The notes under the pieces were generated by a model. It ran no database searches. It saw only the letters and a program-made list of their open reading frames with translations, and was not told where the DNA came from. From Ettlia oleoabundans (Eukaryota; Chlorophyta; Chlorophyceae; Chlamydomonadales), in assembly GCA_019693395.1 (NCBI GenBank), contig JAAMXP010002725.1:1-13216 (forward strand): DNA of 13,216 nucleotides. Reading direction: 5' to 3'. Below, in pieces: positions 1 to 11,588 of this stretch. The translations under genes and the position numbers were made by a program. Positions within the stretch are counted from its first letter, which is position 1. Each line of letters begins with the position of its first letter.

Positions 1-303
1 ATAGACATATGAAGATAGATTGAGAGGGCGGGTTCGGCATGAGATTGCCTCCTACCGGCCCCACGGGCTTAGGGGGGCCAGCGTGTCCATGGCACTGGTG
101 CGGCGCCAATGAGACACGTCAGCCAATGTTGCAAGTTGCGATGCAGCTCGTGATTGCAACAAACCAGCCCGTGACTTCCCTTTATTGGCGCCTTGTGAAC
201 TATAGAAGGAGACATCGATAGGGAAGCAGAGCGCTATATAGCGCTCTGCTATAGTACCGCCCAGGTGCTTCGCGGAAGTGCAGCAGGCGCCTTACAGGGT
301 GGT
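1..303. other. Upstream intergenic region of the transporter gene
   Basis: No supportable gene. A 60-codon open frame at 39-221 has no recognisable family. An upstream gene could end left of the window, but nothing here shows it. The only structured element is the palindrome at 225-250, so the right part is best read as the promoter and short 5' UTR of the transporter starting at 304. Confidence 0.6.
225..250. promoter_or_regulatory. Perfect 26-bp palindrome with TATA core; candidate core promoter
   Basis: Each half-site reads AGCAGAGCGCTAT towards the centre between 237 and 238, with 13 of 13 pairs matching. The centre holds TATATA (235-240). It lies about 65 nt before the first in-frame ATG (304), which suits a TATA box with transcription starting near 265-270 and a short leader. 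The symmetry beyond TATA could be a dimer-binding site or a cruciform. The palindrome is seen directly; the promoter role is inferred. Confidence 0.5.
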
Positions 304-3129
304 ATGAGAACAGTCGGCAGCAGAAGCGCAGCGTTATGGCCTACGAACACGCAAGACCGCACACGGCCCGGTGCGCCCCGTCCACCGCTGGCGACACAGG
401 CGCGGCTGTTCGCTCGGGCCCCCCCTCCCCTGCAAGGACCTAGGCACTGCAGAACATCGCAGAGACAGCCTGATGCCATGAAAGCAGCCGCAGCAGCGGC
501 GGCAGACGACCCAGTGAACAGCCTTACTGATGTCACACCAGCTGTGCCTCCTCAGCCAGCAGCAGCCCAGGTGGGACAATGTTTTGACTGCTCAACAAGT
601 TTGCTAGCTTTGCCTAATGTCTGGGATGCCAACTCTCCCAAAACGTCAGAGTTTGACAATTTGTGAACCAATCTGAAAACCAATCTGATTGGTGGCTTCA
701 TTGCCACGCTTGTGACAGAGCAAAGTTGTGTTGTTGCTGCTCCACCGACCGCCAGGGACTGCCTGGCTTTCCTGCTGCCTCCCTGCACTGCAGACACGTG
801 CTGTGTTGTTCATTGCGTGCCTGGCTATGGCGCTGGCGGCAGTGCACCGTGTCGCTTTCTGCGTGCTGGCCGTGCCGATCCAGGCGCAGCTGGGGCTCAG
901 CCTGCCGCAGATGGGCATGGTCTAGTCAGCACTGCTGGTGGGATACTTGGTTGGCCAGGTGAGTCGTCTAAGGCAGCGTGATCGCTTTCTCAAGTAGCAG
1001 GTGAGGTGCAACATGTGTGGCAACGTGTGAGGGGAAATGGTGCCAGGCACTGCAGCCAGGTCACCCTTCACTGCCGCCGGCTTGCGGTACGTGCAGATCC
1101 CATGCGGGGTGCAGGCGGACCGGCTGAGTGGTGCCCGCCTGGCTGCGGCAGGGATGTTCCTCTGGTCCGGTGTAAGCCTGCAGTGCAGCGTGGTGCCCAG
1201 TGCCAGCAACCCTTTCCATGCCCTCCTAGCAGCCCGAGCTGCACTCGGCCTGGCGCAGAGCTGCCTCATGCCAGCAACGGCATCTCTGGCAGGTGCAGCA
1301 GTTGAGCTCGGGTGTTGGCTGCAAGACACACCACCCTTATTGACTTTGCTGATTGGCCCCGTGTGTTTGACCATGTGCAAGGGGCTGCTCAGGAGCTCGG
1401 CTTTACTTTGGCTTCCTCGCTTGCCCTGCTGCAGCACGCTGGTTCCCGTCCAGCAGCCGGGCTCGCTGCGCCAGCACCGTCTACTCCAGCTACTCTGTGG
1501 GCACGGTGGCGGGCCTGGCTCTGACGCCACTGGTGGCTGAGGTACTACACTGCTCATGAGTACATCGTGGATTTAAGGCTGATTGCTTGCCTGGTGTGCG
1601 TTGTGCCAGTGCCCTGGGCAAACACTAGTGCTTTTGCATCTCTCCATTATCCCGGTCTTATTGTCTTGTTCGTGCCGTTGTTGCATGCAGCACGTCAGCT
1701 GGAGCGGCACACTTGCAGCGTTTGGCATAGCTGGGATGTCAGTGGCAGCCATCTGCAGCCTCTTCCTTCCAGAAGAGGGTCGGTCGGCCCATGGTCCGTT
1801 GCGGCGGCATGAAAGCCGAGGCAGCAGCTGGAGGCTGGGCGGCCAGGAACTGGCGCACTTGGTGTTGCTGTGCTGGACCCACTCAGTTATTTCCTGGAGT
1901 TTCTTCCTAATGCAGGCACGGCTTCTTGCCGGGTGTGCCGCCAAGGGTTCAACAATTAAACATGTCGGATTTGCAAGAGCGGTAATGCTTCTGGCTGATT
2001 GATGCAAGGGCTGCACAGAATAGCTGTTACTCCCACACAACCTGTGGCGTTGTGCTTGGTCTGTGCGGAAAGTGTAGGCTTGGATCCCCACGCTGCTGGC
2101 GTCGCTGGGCCTCAACCACTTGCCTTCAATAGGGCTCTACAGCGCAGCACCGTGGCTGGTGAGCAGTAACAAGCGGGCCATGTCAGGTTCTGTTAAGTTA
2201 ATCTGAGCTGCTGGAGCTTAGTAGGCCCAACCCTCGCATTTTCTCCTGCTCATGGTGCAGGCAACCGCTTCAATGTCTGTGCTGGCCGGCAGCTTGGCAG
2301 ATTGGCTGCAAATGCATCATGGCTGGAGCGTGCTCAGGGTGCGGCATGCCATGCAGGTGCTCGCTGCGGGCGGCACTGCACTGAGGTGAGATGCCAGATA
2401 ATGTTGCCATGCTGCAACTTCACGTTCAGGAAGTACTTGCTTCTTTCCTATCTGATTTGATCAAACCCTGCCATCCCCATGTGCTTCCTTCCCCATACTA
2501 CGAGGTCTGCAGCGTGCTTCCACTGGCCCTGCCCAGCATCCAGCTGGGCCCTGCAGCAGCGGCGTCAGCACTGACGGCTGCGGTAGCATTCCAGGGCTTC
2601 TCTTATGCGGGCTTTCACTTGTATGTTCAGGTGGGCAGTTGGAGCATGCCGCTCTCTGCTTGCAGCCCATTTGCGCTAGCAGCCGCCAACCACATCGCTT
2701 GGAGTGCGCGTCGTTAGTTTGCTGCGCTGCCAAACTTACAACAGCGTGTTGCCTTTGGCTCTGTGCAGGATGTCGCTCCCAGGGATGCCGGCTTGGTGCT
2801 GGCCATCACCAATACATGTGGGACGCTGGTGGGCATTGGCGGCAACCTGCTGACGGGGTGGCTGGCAGCGACGCATTGGGGATACTCAGGTGGGGTGGGT
2901 GGCCCGGGTGGCTTGCTGGGCACACGCCTGAGTGGTTGGTTGGTTGGTGCAGTGGCATGATGCATTTGAGTTGAACATCATACAGCTTCCATAAGTGCAT
3001 ATTTGCCAAATGTGTTTTAACCGCTCTGCAGGCATTTTCAAGCTGACGGTCGTCCTTCAGGTCAGCAGCCTGGTGGCATGGCTGCTGGGGGCGCATGGGC
3101 GGCACCTGCATCTTGGTGACAAGCGGTAA
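304..3129 (+). CDS. SLC17/PHT4-like MFS anion (phosphate) transporter, 10 exons, with one in-frame TAG
   Basis: Exons: 304-570, 794-958, 1097-1292, 1435-1541, 1691-1915, 2078-2158, 2261-2385, 2513-2630, 2769-2889, 3032-3129. They sum to 1503 nt (501 codons with the TAA), and all phases match. Residues 1-89 are Ala/Arg/Pro-rich and resemble a transit peptide. The rest matches the PHT4/SLC17 fold: TM1 with HRVAFCVLAVPI, MFS motif A as GVQADRLSGAR (148-158), RWFPSSSRAR before TM4, WIPTLLASLGLN after exon 5, and QDVAPRDAGLVLAITNT in the C-terminal half. These families carry phosphate or organic anions; a chloroplast envelope or thylakoid location is inferred. The start is the first in-frame ATG, 54 nt after the palindrome. 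Oddities: codon 133 is TAG (923-925) inside TM2, where relatives have Gln, and intron 5 appears to start with GC. His replaces the usual Asp before Arg in TM1. It may be a nonsense allele, a young pseudogene or a sequencing error. Family call is firm; function is uncertain. Confidence 0.82.
923..925 (+). other. Premature in-frame TAG in transporter exon 2
   Basis: The exon reads PQMGMV, then TAG, then SALLVGYLVGQ up to the GTGAGT donor at 959. PHT4 proteins have GLIQSSFFWGYL here, so a single C-to-T change (CAG to TAG) explains it. It would cut the protein at 132 of 500 residues. A donor-like GTCTAG at 920 is in phase with exon 3. Its use would remove the stop, but also 13 residues of TM2. 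Confidence 0.85.
1916..2077 (+). other. Likely GC-AG intron (transporter intron 5)
   Basis: Family alignment by eye puts the junction between FFLMQ and AWIPTLLASLGL. The donor there is CAG|GCACGG and the acceptor is GTGTAG|GCT, both phase 0. All other introns in this gene begin with GT. The nearest in-phase GT donor is at 1964; it would add 16 residues before the conserved WIPT motif, which fits relatives less well. Confidence 0.6.
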
Positions 3130-3218
3130 CTCGCCTGAGAGTAGACTGAAGTTGACTCATCATACCTCTTTCACAACGTGTCGAATACAGAGTCAAACTT
3201 GTCTTAAATTGGTTTTCC

Positions 3219-3247
3219 CGCAGCTCTGCCGCCGCAGCAGAGCTGCG
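3219..3247 (+). promoter_or_regulatory. Strong 3' UTR hairpin
   Basis: The stem is CGCAGCTCTGC pairing with GCAGAGCTGCG, 11 of 11 pairs, around a 7-nt loop (3230-3236). It begins 90 nt after the transporter stop and ends about 50 nt before TGTAA. It could affect mRNA stability or 3' processing. The stem shares the heptamer GCAGAGC with the palindrome upstream of the same gene. Confidence 0.55.
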
Positions 3248-3299
3248 ATACCTTGATATACTGGTTGAGTTGCTACAATCAAACATTTCAACAATCACT

Positions 3300-3304
3300 T
3301 GTAA
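3300..3304 (+). terminator. TGTAA polyadenylation signal, transporter gene
   Basis: TGTAA lies 171 nt after the TAA stop at 3127-3129. TGTAA is the established chlorophyte poly(A) signal, with cleavage usually 10-20 nt downstream. The assignment rests on motif and distance only. Confidence 0.55.
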
Positions 3305-3516
3305 GCGTCACATGGCGTGGCACCTCGCTGCTGAGACCGCTTGCTACCCAACACACTACCGACAACTGCTGGCGCGCAGGCATCGCGGCGGCAGCCCTCT
3401 GTGGAAAGCAGGGTTCTTGGCAGCTCGAAGGCTCGCTGTTCCCCCACCATCTTGACAGCAAAGTTCATCAGCCCGTGAGCGATGGTCATGGTGTGAGTGT
3501 CTGTGGTAGCCTGGAG

Positions 3517-5892
3517 ATGCGGTCTTTCACGGCTTGCCGCACAGTGTCTCAGGTTCGCGGTTCTAAACTTGCACTTCGTGCCCTATTAAAGTGCCTTACT
3601 GTGCACGTGATGAGCCGCGATGTAGCTGGTGCCCAAGCTGTGCGCCCCACCGCCTCGATCATGTGCTGCCGCAGGCGCCCAGCCGTCATGCCTCTGCAGC
3701 CCTGGGCTGCTTGCGCACTTCAGGGCGGCGTGAGCTGCACTCAACCTGCGCGAGCAGTGGCAGCATAAACACAGCAGTGACGGAGGAAGGCAGCAGCCCA
3801 GTGGCAGGAACCATAGGCGGGCAGCTGGCAACGCCAGACGGGGATGCAGTTGAGGTGCAGCCGCCGCCGCTGCCTCCATTGCAGCTGACTGTCAGCCTGG
3901 CCAGTGGCATGGATCATGTGGGGAAGGAGGAGTGGAATGCTTGTGCCACCGGCGACAAGGAGATCAATCCGTTTTTACTGCACGACTTTCTACATGCATT
4001 GGAAGTGAGCGGCAGTGCGGTGAAGGAGGAGGGCTGGCTGCCTCAGCACATGCTGGTACGGCGCAGCGACACCGGCGAGCTGCTTGGGTGCTGCCCCATG
4101 TACCTCAAGGGTCACTCGTACGGAGAATACGTGTTTGACAACAGCTGGTGGGTGCTGCAGTTGGCGGGGCTCGTAGTTGACGGGGCTGGTGGCTGTTCAT
4201 GGATTGATGCATTGAAAAGGGATGACTCTGCGCCATATCCGCTCCAAATCAGGCACCCCTTCCGTCTGCAGGGCCAATGCCTACTACCGTATGCTGGGTG
4301 GTAACTACTATCCCAAGCTGCTGGTAGGAGTGCCCTTCACACCCGTGCCCGGTCAAAGGTTGCTGGTCAAGCCGGGGCCGCGTGCGGCTGCTGTACGCCG
4401 TGCGCTGGCCGACACGCTCAAGGAGGTGCGGCTAAGCTGTATGAGGCTAGTTGGTGTCTGTATGTATGGTGCGCAAGGGGTGCAGTAAGGTTACGTCCAC
4501 GCCATGTGGGCTTGACCGCATCTTCTGCAACTTTAGCAGCTGGCAATAACGCCCCCTGTGGCCCACCCTGCTCGCGCCCTGTCCCACCTCCTCCCACCTG
4601 CCTCCAGATCGCCGACCAGTTTGGCGTCAGCAGCCTGCACATCAACTTTGCCACACCCGAGGAATACGATCAGCTGGGCAGCAGTCACGCTTACCTGCAG
4701 CGCACCGGGATTCAATACCACTGGTACAACCGCAGCATCCGTGGCGGAATTTTGGGCACCACAAGGAGCAGTGACAGCTGTGACGTCGATGCAGCAAGTG
4801 AGGCGGAGGCCAACTGTGGCATGTATACCAGTTTTGATGATGCTGGGGACGAGGGCAGCTTCCTCATGAGCCTGCGGCAGTCAAAGCGCAAGAGCATCCG
4901 ACAGGTATATGTGGGATGGGGGCATTGCGGGTGCAATGATGCTGCCCAGGCAGGGCTGGCTGGCAGGGCTCATGGGCGGCCTGCTAGCTGGTAGCTCACA
5001 GGTCCATTTGCGGTAGCAACCACTCAAGACATGCCGATTATTTTGCCAGATTTGCAGTCAGGTTGCAATATTACTCAGCGCTGGTGGGCCCTGACTGGCA
5101 GCTGCCACATGTCACCGCCTTGGTGTCCGCAGGAGCGTAAGAAGGCGTCAGCTGAAGGCCTGCGCTTCTTGCAGCTGACGGGGGAGGACATCAAGCCGCA
5201 CCACTGGGATGCCTTCTACAACTTTTACCGCAACACAACCGACCGCAAGTGGGGCAGCGCATACTTGACTCGAGAATTCTTCAGCGAGTTGGGCAGCCGC
5301 ATGGGCGAGCGCGTGCTGCTGGTGCTGGCTGAGACGGCAGAGAGTGCTGCAGGCCATGGGCGCCCAATTGCGGGAGCGCTGAACCTCATTGGATCCCACG
5401 CCCTCTACGGCCGTAACTGGGGCTGCCTGTTTGGGGACAGGATCCCCAACCTGCACTTTGAGGTGGGCCAGATGCGCGTCGCAGATTTATGCAGCTTGCG
5501 CCATTCTGGGGCAGCCCCTGCCCCCGTACAACTGCTTGCTGGCTCACTCACGCATCAATTCTTTTAACCGTAGTATAGCCTGATACCTTCTCACCCGGCA
5601 TTTCCCAGTGCACCCACCCCAACCCCCCCACGCGTGCTTGCTTTTGCAGCTGTGCTACTACCAGGCGCTGGACTACGCCATCCAGCACAGGATGGAGAGG
5701 GTGGAGGCGGGCGCCCAGGGGGAGCACAAGCTCCAGCGTGGCTACGTCCCCTGCCTCACCTACAGCATGCACTACATCCCCAATGCGGCATTCAGCGGCG
5801 TGGTGTGCAGGTACTTGGAGCAGGAACGAGTGGAGATGGACTACACGCTGCGCATGCTGCGCCAGGAGGCGTCGCCATACAAGCAGCCTTGA
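3517..5892 (+). CDS. COG3146/DUF482 FemAB-like acyl-CoA N-acyltransferase, 6 exons
   Basis: Exons: 3517-3552, 3675-4147, 4272-4425, 4608-4904, 5133-5462, 5650-5892; 1533 nt, 510 residues, all phases consistent. It matches the PF04339 (FemAB_like) family, annotated from bacteria as peptidoglycan biosynthesis/recognition; its substrate is not established. Conserved blocks: NPFLLHDFLHALEVSG, YGEYVFDNSWANAYYRMLGG (junction of exons 2 and 3), YYPKLLVGVPFTPVPG, SLHINFATPEE, QYHWYNR, LRQSKRKSIRQ joined to ERKK, GRNWGCLF, NLHFE joined to LCYYQALDYAI, and VEAGAQGEHKLQRGY near the C-terminus. The first ~90 residues are Ser/Ala/Arg-rich and not part of the domain, so plastid or mitochondrial import is likely. 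The start is the weakest part. The exon 2 frame has no ATG before 3909, and the 12-codon exon MRSFTACRTVSQ joins it in phase through CAG|GTTCGC and CCGCAG|GCG. Residues 264-303 form an acidic/Ser-rich insert absent from the usual domain. The bacterial type suggests ancient transfer or endosymbiotic origin. Family firm; role unknown. Confidence 0.85.
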
Positions 5893-6156
5893 GCCGACAG
5901 GGTCGCCACCTGTCATACATGGTGAACGTGTCCACTTCCACCAACTTGCTTTAACTCCTCATCAATTGGTAGCACTCTGCCTCTCCTCTTGGGCAAGCAC
6001 TTGGTTCTTGTACCCCTCTGCTCACAGACTCCTCTTTGTATCCCCGGTTCTGCCCCGCTTTCATGTCTAGTTGCCACTCCAAATTCAGTAATGTTTCTGT
6101 TTAACATTCCTTATGTAGTAATCCACCCAGCTGTTATTGTTGGGCAGCATCTCGCT

Positions 6157-6161
6157 TGTAA
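6157..6161 (+). terminator. TGTAA polyadenylation signal, FemAB-like gene
   Basis: This is the first TGTAA after the stop, 265 nt downstream of 5892. A second copy at 6290-6294 could serve as an alternative site about 400 nt after the stop. Confidence 0.5.
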
Positions 6162-6413
6162 AATATCAGACATTATTCACTGTTGCATCCCTTGCCACCT
6201 GCTGGAATGCTGAGCGTCGCTGGTGGTGGACCCCAACCGTAAGGATTCACCATTTTCAGCCGGATCACGAAAGGGTTCTTTAGTCTACTTGTAACTTCAA
6301 AAAAACGGCTCTGTCAATTGAATCTTGGGTGCACCAGCTGGCTCTGCATCCACCAGGTCATCCACCTCATCCAAGCCAGCTAGGATCGGATGACGCCGCT
6401 GTAGGACCCCGCA

Positions 6414-6442
6414 TTATTTACAGCCATTGCCGTTTATTTACA
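6414..6442. repeat. Direct repeat TTATTTACA x2 upstream of GluRS
   Basis: Copies lie at 6414-6422 and 6434-6442, with a 20-nt period, 53-81 nt before the GluRS ATG. They form the AT-rich part of an otherwise GC-rich region, so they may be core promoter or upstream elements. No canonical TATAAA is present. The role is inferred from position alone. Confidence 0.35.
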
Positions 6443-6494
6443 TATCTGTGATCATTATTTGTTCTTTCCCGGCGGCGTGCAGAGGCAGGGAGAA

Positions 6495-10503
<4,009 letters not shown>

Positions 10504-10710
10504 GCCAACAAACCAGTCTACTAGGTCAAGTGGGCGAGTTGTTGAACATTTCAGCGCTTTCTGCCCGCTGGCTTGCTGATGCTATCTCCGTATTTGCTTA
10601 TCGCCATCTTCATTCCTGTAGCTCCCTTTCATTGCTCACTGTATTGTCACCTACAATGTTGTGTCATTCTCTCACCAGTTGTGAGCTGCCACAGAAGAAG
10701 GAGCAGCACA

Positions 10711-10715
10711 TGTAA
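10711..10715 (+). terminator. TGTAA polyadenylation signal, GluRS gene
   Basis: TGTAA lies 208 nt after the TGA stop at 10501-10503, matching the distance seen for the other genes in the window. No earlier TGTAA was noticed in this 3' UTR. Confidence 0.65.
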
Positions 10716-11389
10716 TCAACTTGTTCAACAGCCGTGAAGGTTGCAGCAAGATGCAGGCACAGTACGCGTGAAGCAGCTATTTCGTCGACGCTGGTTGCCC
10801 TGGTGCGCCTCTTGCCCTTCCGCGCTTGCTGCTGGTTGACCCAGCGACAAAGGCCCTGCTGCTTAGGCTGCCCACATTTTGAAGCCACTCCTCGCGGGTA
10901 CCATCCGTGTGGTCCCCCTCGACTTGCTACCTAGGAAGACGGGTAGGCCCCCCAACACTGGCTGCACCTCCTGCTGTCCTTGTGGCAGCGGAAGGCTGCT
11001 CGTGTGGCGCTGGTGAGGTGCCAACAGTTAGGCCAAGGGCGAGCCCTTGATTGTGGCGACTGCAGCAATGATGGTGACGGGCCCTGCAGCGCGACATATT
11101 GATATCCCAGTTGCTGGTTGGAGACTGAGGAGAGGGCTGGACCACGGCCCTTGTGTTTTAAAACACCAGCCCAGACGATGTCCATCATGCACAGCTTGCA
11201 GCCTAACTCAACAGCTACATGAGCGGGGCGCAGTGTGGCTGCTAATGCCACAATGCCGCTACATGGTGGCAGCATGCTGGAAATGCCACTGGTTCACAGA
11301 TCTATATATCTATCGTGGCAGCCGCCTCCACTGCCACCACATGGCCAGCCCGCCACGTTCATCCCTGCACCTGCATGGTGCTCCCATGC

Positions 11390-11394
11390 TTACA
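11390..11394 (-). terminator. TGTAA polyadenylation signal, PI4K alpha gene (minus strand)
   Basis: Plus-strand TTACA at 11390-11394 is TGTAA on the minus strand, about 195 nt after the PI4K stop at 11591-11589. Its distance and orientation fit the gene. Confidence 0.5.
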
Positions 11395-11588
11395 GAGCTC
11401 GACATGACGGCAAAATGCTTGAGGCACATCAAGCACCAAGTGTGCAATGCATTGCTTGTTCGTTTCAATGAATCCATCCGTCGTACGCTCTTTCAGCAGA
11501 CATTTTCCCGGCAACAACATTTATCACATCCTACTGGCCGCTTCTTTGGCTGTATGATAACGTGATCCCGACCTCCCCACCCTGGCTT

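Larger units (their letters stand above)
3130..3516. other. Transporter 3' UTR and spacer before the FemAB-like gene
   Basis: This 387-nt spacer holds the transporter 3' UTR with a strong hairpin (3219-3247) and a TGTAA poly(A) signal at 3300. About 210 nt then remain for the promoter of the next gene. I see no clear TATA box near the next start. A frame beginning at ATG 3312 (MAWHLAAETACYPT) is open for 47 codons, but it joins nothing downstream in phase through a good donor. Confidence 0.6.
5893..6494. other. Spacer: FemAB-like 3' UTR and GluRS promoter region
   Basis: No gene is supported in these 602 nt. Two TGTAA motifs (6157, 6290) are candidate poly(A) signals for the upstream gene. 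The stretch 6413-6442 is AT-rich and holds a repeated TTATTTACA just before the GluRS start. On the minus strand these repeats read TGTAAATAA, but no minus-strand gene lies to the right of them to be terminated here. Confidence 0.6.
10504..11588. other. Convergent spacer between GluRS and PI4K alpha
   Basis: This 1085-nt region holds both 3' UTRs. The GluRS signal is at 10711 and the likely PI4K signal at 11394-11390. Between them are about 670 nt with no recognisable gene on either strand. The longest open frames (11047-11565 plus, 10931-11275 minus) show no known motif. A perfect 14-bp palindrome GTGTTTTAAAACAC lies at 11153-11166, partly flanked by GGGCTGG and CCAGCCC. I see no tRNA-like structure. 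Confidence 0.6.

Noticed and set aside
39..221. Small plus-strand open frame at the left edge
   Set aside because: No family, no codon bias seen, and it lies upstream of the candidate TATA element.
225..250. Palindrome as a transposon end or attachment site
   Set aside because: No transposase, target duplication or partner copy is seen in the window; a promoter position explains it better.
923..925. TAG reassigned to glutamine, as in some green algae
   Set aside because: No other in-frame TAG appears in roughly 1,800 inferred sense codons, and Gln is otherwise CAG or CAA throughout, so general reassignment is unlikely.
922..1557. 211-codon minus-strand open frame
   Set aside because: It lies antisense to transporter exons 2-4, which have family similarity and matching splice phases; no protein family is visible in it.
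1573..2115. 180-codon minus-strand open frame
   Set aside because: It is antisense to transporter exon 5 and the start of exon 6, with low-complexity composition and no known motif.
3253..3768. 171-codon plus-strand open frame read as a separate gene
   Set aside because: Only its MRSFTACRTVSQ part seems real, as exon 1 of the FemAB-like gene; the rest crosses intron 1 and runs out of frame with the conserved domain.
10931..11275. 114-codon minus-strand open frame in the convergent spacer
   Set aside because: No motif recognised, no signal for a start, and it lies beyond the likely PI4K poly(A) site.
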